A stretch of DNA of 64,000 nt, from positions 124,001 to 188,000 of the forward strand of contig JAIXTW010000010.1 in NCBI GenBank assembly GCA_027483765.1. Direction: 5' to 3'. A program made the translations under genes and the position numbers. A model generated the notes under the pieces. It searched no databases and was not told the DNA's origin. It was given only the letters and a program-made list of their open reading frames with translations. Of this stretch, positions 43,927 through 53,477 are shown piece after piece; positions within the stretch are counted from its first letter, which is position 1; every line of letters starts with the position of its first letter. This DNA is from Streptomycetaceae bacterium (GTDB taxonomy: Bacteria; Actinomycetota; Actinomycetes; Nanopelagicales; Nanopelagicaceae).

Positions 43927-44796
43927 TTAGATCCCCCGAGGCTTCGATAGACGGGCAAAGACTTTGCCGATGATGGTCAGCGTCAGAATTGCCAAGATGA
44001 GATATGTCAGTGCAAGCGTTGATCCGTAGGCAATCTGGAAATCCTGCAAGCTGCGCTGGAAGATATAGGCCGCTGGCGTTTCGGTTGCGTTTCCAGGGCC
44101 ACCTCGTGTCATGGTGAAGACCGAGTCGAAAATCTTTGATGCATCGATAAGGCGAATCATGATTGCGCCAATACTGATTGGAGCCATCATTGGGAAAGTT
44201 ACTCGTGCAAATGTCTTCCACGCACTCGCTCCATCGATAGCAGCTGCCATAAATGGTTCTTTTGGAAGACTGAGAAGTCCGGCCAAGAGAATGAGGAACA
44301 TAAATGGAGTCCACTGCCAGACCTCAGCGATAGTGATGGCAACGTTAGCTGGTCCGCTTTCGGTGAGCCAGTTAACTGGGTCAAGGCCAGCGCGTGAGAG
44401 AAGTCCATTGAGTGCGCCGATATCTTCGGTAAAGATCGAACGCCAGATAATCGCCATGAGAGATGGTGTTGTCATCATCGGGATTAACCAGAGGACTCGG
44501 AAGAAGCGTCGCGCTGCAATTCCTTTCCAAGCGAAGAGCGCGATAGCAAAGCCGAGTGCATATTGAATTGCTACAGTTAAAAATGAGAGATAGAAGAGGC
44601 GAAGCATTGATCCCCAGTAACGAGTATCACGGGCCATCTCGGCCCAGTTTTCTCCACCAATAAAGTTAAGGCCCGTCTGGGAAACGTTCCAGCTTGAGAA
44701 TGTCACACGGATTGTGAACAGCAGCGGGAAGATGATAATTGCTATCAGTAAAATTAAACCTGGAAGAAGAAAGAACCGTGGATAACCTTTTTTCAC
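43927..44796 (-). CDS. carbohydrate-type ABC permease (MalF/UgpA family)
   Basis: EPFMAAAIDGASAWKTFARVTFPMMAPISIGAIMIRLIDA EAA loop; TM segments. Confidence 0.93.
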   Translation of the reverse strand: MKKGYPRFFLLPGLILLIAIIIFPLLFTIRVTFSSWNVSQTGLNFIGGENWAEMARDTRYWGSMLRLFYLSFLTVAIQYALGFAIALFAWKGIAARRFFRVLWLIPMMTTPSLMAIIWRSIFTEDIGALNGLLSRAGLDPVNWLTESGPANVAITIAEVWQWTPFMFLILLAGLLSLPKEPFMAAAIDGASAWKTFARVTFPMMAPISIGAIMIRLIDASKIFDSVFTMTRGGPGNATETPAAYIFQRSLQDFQIAYGSTLALTYLILAILTLTIIGKVFARLSKPRGI

Positions 44797-44872
44797 TTAA
44801 ATCCGTCTCCACTTCTGCCCGCCGATTAAGGGGCAATAAAATCACTAAAGAGGGTTATTTGCAAAACTCATG

Positions 44873-44906
44873 AGTGTCGCGCGGCCAATAAATTGACCGC
44901 GCGACA
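44873..44906. other. strong intergenic hairpin between the SBP gene and the first permease gene
   Basis: gtgtcgcgcggccaat(aa)attgaccgcgcgacac: 11-bp perfect outer stem extended by 4 bp after one C/A mismatch; no T-tract on the minus strand. Confidence 0.85.
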
Positions 44907-44922
44907 CCTTCAAACGAGTTAC

Positions 44923-46536
44923 TTATCTGATGTTGTCTTCGAGCGCAATCACGTTCTGGTATGCAGACTTCACCTTAGTGATACCTACACGCTTTGTAAT
45001 TGCATTCCACTCTTTAGCAACTTCATCGAGCGCCTTCTGTGGTGTTGCTTGACCTGCAAGGGCCTTTGCAACGCCATTTTCCATCGCTGTCATGTAGTCA
45101 GAAACGCCTGGAACGCGGAGGTCGAACACACGGTTGGTGTTCTTCTCGTAGTTCTGCATTGTTGAAAGCCATGAATCTACCGCTGGCTTACCCCAGTTCA
45201 TTTCCTTTACCCAGAAGTCAGAAGTGAAGTCTCCTGTACGTGAAGGGTTTACGCCCATGTCACCGATGGTGAGATCGAGCTTGTGGTTAGCTTCATTTGC
45301 CCAGAAGCAGAGGTAATCAAATGCCATCGCCTTTGCAGGTGATGCAGCTGTTACAGCTGATGACCAACCCCATGCGATGTATGGCGCATAGTTGACTCCA
45401 CCCTTAGGTGTATCCCACTTCTTTGTAACGCGGTTCCAGACTTTCTCAGCACCTGGAAGTGGTGCAGCCTTTACCTTGTTCTTGATTGGGCTTGTTGGCT
45501 CATTTGACTTTGACCATGCATCATCCCATGTGTAAGAAAGAAGTGAATCTCCACGACCAAAGGATTCGATTTCCTTTGAAAGGTCGAAGTTCTTTCCGCC
45601 AACTGGCATGTACTTGGTTGCTTCAACGAAGTCAGTTAGACCAGCAACGAAGCCTGGGTTGTTGACCTGCGGAACCATGTTCTCATCGAACCAGAATCCA
45701 CCCTTAACGTTTGGATTCTTTGCATATGGTGCAACGCGGTCGATAAACGCACCGAACATCAGACCACCCTTTTGAGTGATTTCTGTTGTTCCAGAGAACT
45801 TAACTCCTGCTGGCTGACCTGCTGGCTTGTAGCCATTGAATACCTTGGCGTGCTGGTTGTATTCCTTCCATGTCTTTGGAACTGCAAGCTCTTTTCCAGT
45901 CTTTGACTTGTAGAAAGCCTTTGCAGCTGCATTCTCGTAGACATCTGTACGGTACTTGAGGAAGTGACGATCAGCGTCGATACCGAAGAGCTTGGTCTCG
46001 CCATCCCACTTGTAAAGTTCCTTGTACAAAGGTGTAAGGGTTGCAAGTGAACCATTGCCCTTTGTTACTGAATCTGGAACCTTGGCGTAGAAGGAATGGA
46101 AATCACCAATCTGGTATGAACCATTGAATACTACGTCGTACTGGTTTGTATCTGTCTGGAATGAACGAAGCTGCTTCGCATAAAGGTCACCGAATGATGC
46201 GTGCTCAACTTCAACCTTTCCACCTGTTAGCTCTTCGAACTGCTTAGCGTGAAGCGCTGTTGGCTTACCCATGTTAGGGATTGCGTGAGTTAGTACGCGA
46301 AGAGTCTTACCTGAGTAATCCTTCTTTGATGTGTTGTACCAAGAGCAAGCATCGTTACCATCTTTTGTAGTAGCAACGTTTGCGTACTCAGGACCGTAAG
46401 GCTTGTATGAAACTTCTTGGCCTGGTGTACGAGTAAGTGTGCCACCTGCAGATGCAGGTGTAATTACTACAACTGAAGCAGCCAGTGCGACTGGAAGCGC
46501 TACAGCGAGTAGTGTCTTAACTTTCTTTGTGAACAT
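44923..46536 (-). CDS. extracellular solute-binding protein of the two-ATPase ABC importer (polyol/sugar class)
   Basis: Signal peptide MFTKKVKTLLAVALPVALAASVVVITPASA; ABC-type periplasmic SBP fold features (LRVLTHAIPNMGKPTALHAKQFEELTGGKVEVEHASFGDLYAKQLRSF...). Confidence 0.88.
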   Translation of the reverse strand: MFTKKVKTLLAVALPVALAASVVVITPASAGGTLTRTPGQEVSYKPYGPEYANVATTKDGNDACSWYNTSKKDYSGKTLRVLTHAIPNMGKPTALHAKQFEELTGGKVEVEHASFGDLYAKQLRSFQTDTNQYDVVFNGSYQIGDFHSFYAKVPDSVTKGNGSLATLTPLYKELYKWDGETKLFGIDADRHFLKYRTDVYENAAAKAFYKSKTGKELAVPKTWKEYNQHAKVFNGYKPAGQPAGVKFSGTTEITQKGGLMFGAFIDRVAPYAKNPNVKGGFWFDENMVPQVNNPGFVAGLTDFVEATKYMPVGGKNFDLSKEIESFGRGDSLLSYTWDDAWSKSNEPTSPIKNKVKAAPLPGAEKVWNRVTKKWDTPKGGVNYAPYIAWGWSSAVTAASPAKAMAFDYLCFWANEANHKLDLTIGDMGVNPSRTGDFTSDFWVKEMNWGKPAVDSWLSTMQNYEKNTNRVFDLRVPGVSDYMTAMENGVAKALAGQATPQKALDEVAKEWNAITKRVGITKVKSAYQNVIALEDNIR

Positions 46537-46630
46537 AAACTTCCTTTCAGGAATATTTCTCGAGAGAGTTTAAAAAGTTTCATCTGAAAAAAATCAGATC
46601 AAACTTCGCTTCCAAGATTCACAAGCTTCT

Positions 46631-46650
46631 CCCCAAGAATTCTCTTGGGG
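46631..46650. other. 8-bp-stem hairpin in the SBP 5' leader
   Basis: ccccaaga-attc-tcttgggg perfect inverted repeat, 95 bp upstream of the SBP ATG. Confidence 0.7.
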
Positions 46651-46677
46651 TTCCCTCGCAACTTTTGGCGCTGCCGA

Positions 46678-46706
46678 ATCGTACGTAAAATGTGAGCCAA
46701 GGTAAA
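46678..46706 (-). promoter_or_regulatory. candidate sigma-A promoter of the SBP/ABC operon
   Basis: On the minus strand TTTACC-17 nt-TACGAT (-35 at 46706..46701, -10 at 46683..46678). Confidence 0.5.
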
Positions 46707-46766
46707 GGCCAAAGTGGTGGATTTAAATGCTGGGCTACTTCCGAGTAACGCGTGGGATATAACCTT

Positions 46767-46811
46767 TATAACAATCTGATAACACGATTGTTATAACAAT
46801 TTGATAACAGG
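46767..46811. promoter_or_regulatory. paired operator-like repeats upstream of the SBP/ABC operon
   Basis: tataacaatctgataacacg (46767-46786) and tataacaatttgataacagg (46792-46811). Confidence 0.72.
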
Positions 46812-46818
46812 CTGAGGG

Positions 46819-47793
46819 TTACGGAATAAGAATGAGTTTCCCACTGGTTGTGCCGCTGGCTAAATCATCATGTGCCGCTTTCGCATCACCTAATTCATAG
46901 CGCTTATCAATACGTACCGAAATCTTTCCACTGAGTAACAATTCAAAGATCGCATTGCAGCGCCCCTTAAATTCGTCGGCATCTGCAACGTAGTGGGCCA
47001 GCGTTGGACGGGTTAGAAAGAGCGAGCCAGAAGAATTTAATCTCATGATTTCAAAGGGTGGAACAGGTCCACTAGCGGCGCCAAAGAGCACCATCATTCC
47101 CCGGGGCCTGAGGCAGAGCAGTGATTGATCAAAAGTTTTTGCGCCCACTCCGTCGTAGACAACATCTACTCCGCGACCATTAGTAATCTTCTTTACTTCA
47201 TCAAGGAAATTCTCTTTGTCATAACGAATCACGTGCTGCACACCAAGTGCACGCACATTTGCCTCTTTGGCATCCGATGATGTCGTACCAATAACGACTC
47301 CACCTTTAAGAAGAATCAGTTGTGCGAGCAAACTTCCGGTACCACCAGCGGCGGCATGAACAAGTGCGATATCGCCCGGCTTGATTTCAAAGGTCGAGTT
47401 AACGAGGTAATGTCCGGTAATCCCCTGCAACATAAATGCAGCGACTTCTTCTAGCTCAAGGCCCTGCGGAACAATGACCGCTTTCGCTGCCTCCACAATT
47501 GCATATTCGGCGTAACTTCCTAGCGCCCATGTCCACGCAACGCGATCTCCAGCCTTAAACGCTGTGACATCGCTGCCTACCGCTTCCACTACTCCGGCAC
47601 CCTCCATACCTGGGGTATATGGAACAGTCATGCCGTAAACAGGATTTCCATTTCGTTGATAGATATCGACGAAGTTAACACCAGCTGCGGCAACCTTCAC
47701 CAGAATCTGGGAACCTGTAGGGGTAGGGGTAGGTGCATCAACTAATTGCAAGGTCTCGGAGCCACCGAACTGCGCGATTTCAATTTTTTTCAT
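46819..47793 (-). CDS. NADPH:quinone oxidoreductase (MDR family)
   Basis: GVNFVDIYQRNG, TPGMEGAGVVEAVGSDV, VHAAAGGTGSLLAQL, VDVVYDGVGAKTFDQSL. Confidence 0.92.
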   Translation of the reverse strand: MKKIEIAQFGGSETLQLVDAPTPTPTGSQILVKVAAAGVNFVDIYQRNGNPVYGMTVPYTPGMEGAGVVEAVGSDVTAFKAGDRVAWTWALGSYAEYAIVEAAKAVIVPQGLELEEVAAFMLQGITGHYLVNSTFEIKPGDIALVHAAAGGTGSLLAQLILLKGGVVIGTTSSDAKEANVRALGVQHVIRYDKENFLDEVKKITNGRGVDVVYDGVGAKTFDQSLLCLRPRGMMVLFGAASGPVPPFEIMRLNSSGSLFLTRPTLAHYVADADEFKGRCNAIFELLLSGKISVRIDKRYELGDAKAAHDDLASGTTSGKLILIP

Positions 47794-47876
47794 GGGCAGT
47801 TCATCTCCTTCGATGAGGTGGTTCCGAGACTTAACAAGGTACTTCTGAGAACTTTTTTTGATCCTTAACTTTGATA

Positions 47877-48929
47877 TTAAGGAATCAGAATTGCGCGACC
47901 CTTAACCTTGCCAGCGTTGAGGTCGTGAAGTGCTTGATCAGCATCCTTCAGCGCGTACTCGACGGTGGATAGGTGAACCAATCCACGCTCAGCAAGTGAC
48001 ATAAGCTCGTTGAGATCAGCCCATGTTCCCACCAAGTTACCGACGATGTTGCGCTCGGTTGTGATGAGGTCAAGTGCTGAAATCTGGATATCTTCGCCGT
48101 AACCAACGATGTAGTAGTTACCAAGTGCGCGAGTCATGGCTAGACCCTTCTTGATTGAACCCTTTTCACCTACGAAGTCGATTACTGCTTCTGCGCCGTG
48201 GCCCTTTGTCAGTTGCAAGATTGCTTCAACTTCATTGCCATCGGCCTTGACTATGTGATCAGCTCCGCTGTCTTTAGCCAACTTAAGCGCCATATCTGAC
48301 ATATCAACAACGATGATTTCAGCGGCGCACATTGCCTTGAGGCATTGGATTCCGATGTGCCCAAGTCCACCTGCACCAATTGCAACTACGAACTGACCTG
48401 GCAACAGTGTGCGAGATGCTTTCTTAGCTACGTGATAAGCAGTAAGGCCAGCATCTGCGTAAGCAGCAACTGACTTAGGAGCAAGGGATTTAGGAAGTGC
48501 GACGATGTTGCGAACACTTGTGACAAGAGCTTCGGCATATCCGCCGTTTTCGCTTACTCCTGGGAATGTTCCAGTTCCGTGCATATCTTCACCGCGGCGG
48601 TGTTCGATTTCAAAACCTGAAGATAGACGTGGGTGCAAAATTACCGGGTCACCTTTTTTAAGGCCAACAACTTCTGAACCAACTTCTTCAACCCAGCCAG
48701 CGTTTTCATGGCCCATGATGTATGGAAGAAGGGTCTTGCCATCTGGATCCATACGAGATCTCCACTGGCCTTCAATAACGTGTAGATCGGTGCGGCAAAC
48801 GCCCGCGCCACCAATCTTTACAAGCACATCGGTCGGCTTTGTAATCTTTGGATCTGGAACATCCTCATATGTGACCCAGTTACTTGCGGTAAGAGACTCG
48901 TCGTATTTATGAAGTACTGATGCTTTCAT
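47877..48929 (-). CDS. zinc-dependent NAD(P)-alcohol dehydrogenase (MDR family)
   Basis: GVCRTDLHVIEG, PYIMGHENAGWVEEVGSEV, IGAGGLGHIGIQCLKAM. Confidence 0.92.
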   Translation of the reverse strand: MKASVLHKYDESLTASNWVTYEDVPDPKITKPTDVLVKIGGAGVCRTDLHVIEGQWRSRMDPDGKTLLPYIMGHENAGWVEEVGSEVVGLKKGDPVILHPRLSSGFEIEHRRGEDMHGTGTFPGVSENGGYAEALVTSVRNIVALPKSLAPKSVAAYADAGLTAYHVAKKASRTLLPGQFVVAIGAGGLGHIGIQCLKAMCAAEIIVVDMSDMALKLAKDSGADHIVKADGNEVEAILQLTKGHGAEAVIDFVGEKGSIKKGLAMTRALGNYYIVGYGEDIQISALDLITTERNIVGNLVGTWADLNELMSLAERGLVHLSTVEYALKDADQALHDLNAGKVKGRAILIP

Positions 48930-49033
48930 TGTTCCTGATCCTTTTCCTAAGTGTCGGCCCGAAGGTGAGACGCAAATGTAAGGTCAGGGCCGCAAAATTT
49001 CAAGGCCGAAAGCCCCGACTTAGGGGTGAGGGT

Positions 49034-49909
49034 TTAAGCGGTTTCGCTCTTGACCACGAGCGCTACTCCTACGAGCAAGATTGCACCAGCTATTACCTGC
49101 ACCACACCGAGCTTCTGTCCGAATGCAAAGTAGCCGACAACCCCGGCTACTAGCGGGTTAACAAATGCGAAGGAGGTTAGTAGCGCTGGCGAGACAGTGC
49201 GAGAGATTGCAAGGTAGGCCCAATATGAAGCGGCCAACGCCACAATCAGAAAGAGCATCGTCGGATTTAGTACATCGACTGCACGGACTGCCGGTGCCTG
49301 AATGACAAAGTGGACCACGGTCATACCAAGTGCGCCGATAAATACCTGTAAGAAAATCGCAAAAATTAGCGGGTAGCCATTTTCATACTTAATCCAAATC
49401 TCGGTAGCAGCAAACCAGGCAAAGGTAGAAAGTAGAGCTGCAAATATTCCGGCAACCTGAACAGATCCTTGTGGTGCGCCTATTAAGAAAACTACCGCGA
49501 CCGAAGCGACCGCTACTCCACTGACTGCAAGCAGTGAAGGCTTCGTTCCCTTCATTGCCATATAGATAATCGACATTGCCGGAAGAGTTGCGTAAATCAG
49601 CGAAGCTATTGCGCCAGGAATCCGCGAACTAGACCATGCCAAAGAGATACTGCACAGCGGTGAATACATCAGTGATGAGATCACTATCGGGATGAGAGTT
49701 TTATCGAATTTAAATGTTCGCGGCGATTGTGGCGCGATAATCAGTACCGCAATCAGCAGAACAAGTACCGCACCCCAGGCCCGAATTAATACAACGTTAA
49801 CCGGGTCAATTGTCTCGGCTGCATACGAGAGAAATGGGTAGATACTGCCGCCCACAATCCACATGATTGCTACCCCAAGGATTGAGGTGCGATCTAGCGT
49901 GCGGGCCAC
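49034..49909 (-). CDS. EamA/DMT-superfamily transporter
   Basis: About 10 TM segments; SFAFVNPLVAGVVGYFAFGQKLGVVQVIAGAILLVGVALV. Confidence 0.85.
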   Translation of the reverse strand: MARTLDRTSILGVAIMWIVGGSIYPFLSYAAETIDPVNVVLIRAWGAVLVLLIAVLIIAPQSPRTFKFDKTLIPIVISSLMYSPLCSISLAWSSSRIPGAIASLIYATLPAMSIIYMAMKGTKPSLLAVSGVAVASVAVVFLIGAPQGSVQVAGIFAALLSTFAWFAATEIWIKYENGYPLIFAIFLQVFIGALGMTVVHFVIQAPAVRAVDVLNPTMLFLIVALAASYWAYLAISRTVSPALLTSFAFVNPLVAGVVGYFAFGQKLGVVQVIAGAILLVGVALVVKSETA

Positions 49910-49915
49910 TACTGC

Positions 49916-50806
49916 CTACTTAAAGCGAAGCGGTGTATTTGTATCGTCTTCGTACATTTTGGCTGGAATCATCTCGCCCGCCTTATCGCCATAGCGCGCA
50001 CGTGCGCGGCGATAAACATTTTCCACAGTTGCGCCAACTTCCATCGGCACACCTACTGATCGAGCGAGATCGCCTGCGAGTCTGAGATCTTTGCAGGCAA
50101 GTGCAACGGCAAATCCTTCATCGTAATCGCCATCTTTGAGCATCCCCAGAATGTCGCGCTCGAGCAAGATTGAATTACATGGCGAACCAACGAGAGATTG
50201 GCGAAGAACTTCTAGATCTACTCCAGCCTTTACTCCAAGTAAGAGCGCTTCGGTTGTCGCCACAAATGAGTTAAACCAGAGCATATTAAGGACTAGCTTG
50301 ACTGCATAACCGGTACCGCGTTCTCCGCAATTAAAGAATTTCGCTGGATCTCCCATAATGTCAAAGAGTGGTTTTGCATAGGCAAAATCCGCTGCAGATC
50401 CACCAGCAAAGATTGACATCGTGCCCTTGTCGGCACCGACAGACATTCCAGCGACAGGTGCATCAATAATTCGCACCGACTTATCGAGTGATTTCTCCAC
50501 TGTCTTGGCTGTCTCAGGCACCGAGGTAGACATATCAATCCACATTGAACCTGGCTTCATCGCCGCTGCAACACCACTTGTCACCATGCATCCTTCAATT
50601 GCCTGCGGAGTTGGCAACATAGTGATGAGTACATCAGCGCCAGTGACACAGTCAACGCCAGAAGTCGCTGCCTTTGCACCGGCCGCAATTGGCTTCTGCA
50701 TGCTCTCGGTATTTAAATCAAAGACCGTGATGTCGATTCCAGCAGCAGCCAAATTTCTCGACATGCTTCCGCCCATGCTGCCTGTTCCAATAAATGCGAC
50801 CTTCAC
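49916..50806 (-). CDS. beta-hydroxyacid dehydrogenase (3-hydroxyisobutyrate/tartronate-semialdehyde reductase family)
   Basis: VAFIGTGSMGGSMSRNLAAAG, IDAPVAGMSVGADKGTMSIFAGG, KLVLNMLW. Confidence 0.92.
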   Translation of the reverse strand: MKVAFIGTGSMGGSMSRNLAAAGIDITVFDLNTESMQKPIAAGAKAATSGVDCVTGADVLITMLPTPQAIEGCMVTSGVAAAMKPGSMWIDMSTSVPETAKTVEKSLDKSVRIIDAPVAGMSVGADKGTMSIFAGGSAADFAYAKPLFDIMGDPAKFFNCGERGTGYAVKLVLNMLWFNSFVATTEALLLGVKAGVDLEVLRQSLVGSPCNSILLERDILGMLKDGDYDEGFAVALACKDLRLAGDLARSVGVPMEVGATVENVYRRARARYGDKAGEMIPAKMYEDDTNTPLRFK

Positions 50807-50842
50807 GTGTTCTCCTCTTTGTTGGATATTGGTAATTACTAA

Positions 50843-52333
50843 TTAAGAAAGATCTACCCAGGTAGTTTTTAGTGCGCTGTAGTTATTAAGTGCATGTAGT
50901 GATTTATCTCGGCCAGCACCAGAGCCATTAAATCCACCAAATGGGGTGATGACATCGGACATATCGAAGGTATTTACCCAGACCGTTCCGGCGCGAAGTT
51001 TGCGGGCAAAGTTATGTGCGCGCGAGATATCACTGGACCAGACAGCAGCGGCCAAGCCATATTCAGTGCCATTTGCCTTCGCTAGCGCATCGGCCTCATC
51101 TTTGGCATCAACGGTGACAACCACTGGCCCAAAAATCTCTTCTTGCGAAAGTACCGAATCATGCTTGACGCCATCAATCAATGTCGGCTTGATTAGGTTG
51201 TCATCGCCAGTTGGTTGTTCGCCACCGAAGACAAATGATTCACCATTTTTGCCGACCATATCTAAATAGTGATTGACCCGGTCGCGTTGTAGCGTGGAAA
51301 CGATTGGTCCCATGTAGACCGATGGATCAAGGCAATCTCCGATGGGGAATGTGTCAACGAACTTGGAAATCTTTTCAAAGAGTTGCTCTTTAATTTTCTG
51401 CCCCTGCACAATGATGCGAGAGCCAGCATTACATGTCTGCCCTGCGTTGTAGTAAATACCCCACCCAATAGTTGAGGCACATGCATCAAGATCTTTGACA
51501 TCATCAAGGACCACCTGCGGACTCTTGCCACCGAGTTCAAGTGCTACTTGTTTCATATTTGATTCCGCGGCGTACTGCAGCATCTTGCGACCAGTTGGAC
51601 CGCTTCCAGTAAATGCCAATTTCGCCACATCCATATGACGCGCCAACGCTTGTCCAGCTTCTGGCCCAAGACCAGTAACTACGTTAAAGACTCCGTTTGG
51701 CAAACCAGCTTCGGTTGCAAGGCGCGCAAGCAGAATTGCCGAAAGTGATGATTGCTCTGCTGGCTTAAGCACCACGCTATTTCCCATAGCTAACGCTGGG
51801 GCAACTTTCCAGGAAGCGATAATCATTGGGTAGTTCCACGGAACAACTGCGCCAATTACGCCAAGTGGTTCGCGGGTAATCATGGCAAGTGCGTTACGTG
51901 GGGCTGGTGCAATTTCATCGTAGGTTTTATCTATTGCTTCGCCGTACCACTGCACTGTACGCGCACAACCCATGACATCGACATTGAGTGAATCAGAGAT
52001 TGGCTTTCCAACATCAAGCGTTTCCAGCAGGGCTAACTCTTCTTGATGTTCGCGGATGAGATCGGCCCACTTGAGCAAAATCGCTTTCTTATCTCTTGGG
52101 TTCATCTCACGCCAGATGCCAGAATCAAATGCAGATTTTGCAGCTGCCACAGCACGATTTACATCTTCGGTATCACCGGCTGCAATTTTTGCAATCACGC
52201 GCTGATCGCGCGGAGAAATATCGTCAAAGGTTTTGCCAGATGCAGCATCGACATATGCGCCATTGATATACATACGCGCCTCTGGCTTTAACTCCAGCGC
52301 ACGCTTTACCCAAGCATCTTTATCGAGAGTCAT
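50843..52333 (-). CDS. aldehyde dehydrogenase family protein
   Basis: VVPWNYPMIIASWKVAPALAMGNSVVLKPAEQ, LELGGKSPQVVLDD, NAGQTCNAGSRI, EEIFGPVV. Confidence 0.95.
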   Translation of the reverse strand: MTLDKDAWVKRALELKPEARMYINGAYVDAASGKTFDDISPRDQRVIAKIAAGDTEDVNRAVAAAKSAFDSGIWREMNPRDKKAILLKWADLIREHQEELALLETLDVGKPISDSLNVDVMGCARTVQWYGEAIDKTYDEIAPAPRNALAMITREPLGVIGAVVPWNYPMIIASWKVAPALAMGNSVVLKPAEQSSLSAILLARLATEAGLPNGVFNVVTGLGPEAGQALARHMDVAKLAFTGSGPTGRKMLQYAAESNMKQVALELGGKSPQVVLDDVKDLDACASTIGWGIYYNAGQTCNAGSRIIVQGQKIKEQLFEKISKFVDTFPIGDCLDPSVYMGPIVSTLQRDRVNHYLDMVGKNGESFVFGGEQPTGDDNLIKPTLIDGVKHDSVLSQEEIFGPVVVTVDAKDEADALAKANGTEYGLAAAVWSSDISRAHNFARKLRAGTVWVNTFDMSDVITPFGGFNGSGAGRDKSLHALNNYSALKTTWVDLS

Positions 52334-52342
52334 TTTTTCTCC

Positions 52343-53446
52343 TTAGGCAACAGGTTGTTTGAAATAAGACCAGTTTGGTTCAATTCCAAGTCCAGGTCCG
52401 GCAGGAACATGGAGTAATCCATCACTTTCAACAGTAAGCGGCTTTGCCATTAAGAAATCTCGGCGTTCATTGGTCCAGGTAGGTGGGTCATATGGGAATT
52501 CAATAAATGGTGCGCCACCAATTCCTGCTGTGACCTGAAGGTTTGCCGCTAGCCCATAACCATTGGACCACGTGTGTGGAGTAAATACATGGCCGCGCGC
52601 ATTTGCTCGGCGGGCGATTTCGCGTGATTTCTCCATACCGGCAGCTAAAACAACATCTGCTTGAATTACATCGAGTGCATCGCTTTCAATGAGTGTGTTG
52701 ATTTCATGGATAGTGCGCACCATTTCACCGCCCGCAATACGCGTGCCGCGCCCACGTAATTTTTTCAAACCTTCGACATCTTCCATCGGTAGCGGTTCTT
52801 CAATCCAGTACACCCCGTAATCAACGGCGGCATCGACAAACTTCATCGCTGTTTCAACGCTAATTGATTTACGGGTATCTCCGGGCATCCGCCAGGCTTG
52901 ATTAAGATCAACCATAATTTCAAGATCTGAACCAACAGCCTCGCGAATTAATTTGAGAGTTTCAATACCAAGGTCAAGCTGTGTTTGTGGCACGCGAATC
53001 TTCATCGCTTTAAAACCTGCATTGCGAATTGCAACAGCGCTCTGTGCTCGTTCCGCAGCGCTCATGATTGCACCTGTTGAGGCATAGGCTGGAATTGAAT
53101 CTTCAGCGCCACCAAAAAGTGAAGCGACGGTCTCGTTCTTAGCCTTACCAATGGCATCCCAAATCGCTACTTCGATTGGCCAATAGCGCCCGGCATGGAA
53201 AGTAATAGTCTCTAGCGCGCGTACATGCTCTTGAATATCGAAGAGATCTTTGCCAATGAAATGCTTTTCATATCCGTCGAAGCCAGTCATATCATCGCCG
53301 GCGCCATAACCAATTACTCCCCCATCAGTTTCTAGGATGGTCAGAGTGGCAGCAAAAGTTCTACGCGGAGTTGGATCCCAATTCGGGCAGAACGGCGGAT
53401 CAAGCTCGAGTGTGGCTCGCTCGAAACGAATATTTGTGATCTTCAT
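52343..53446 (-). CDS. mandelate racemase/muconate lactonizing enzyme family (enolase superfamily) protein
   Basis: KAMKIRV, LEIMVDLNQAW, YWIEEPLPMEDVEGLKKL, RIAGGEM, DVIQADVVLAAGM, FTPHTWSNG. Confidence 0.92.
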   Translation of the reverse strand: MKITNIRFERATLELDPPFCPNWDPTPRRTFAATLTILETDGGVIGYGAGDDMTGFDGYEKHFIGKDLFDIQEHVRALETITFHAGRYWPIEVAIWDAIGKAKNETVASLFGGAEDSIPAYASTGAIMSAAERAQSAVAIRNAGFKAMKIRVPQTQLDLGIETLKLIREAVGSDLEIMVDLNQAWRMPGDTRKSISVETAMKFVDAAVDYGVYWIEEPLPMEDVEGLKKLRGRGTRIAGGEMVRTIHEINTLIESDALDVIQADVVLAAGMEKSREIARRANARGHVFTPHTWSNGYGLAANLQVTAGIGGAPFIEFPYDPPTWTNERRDFLMAKPLTVESDGLLHVPAGPGLGIEPNWSYFKQPVA

Positions 53447-53477
53447 GGCTGCGTAATAAATCTTTCGTTAGTGGCGA

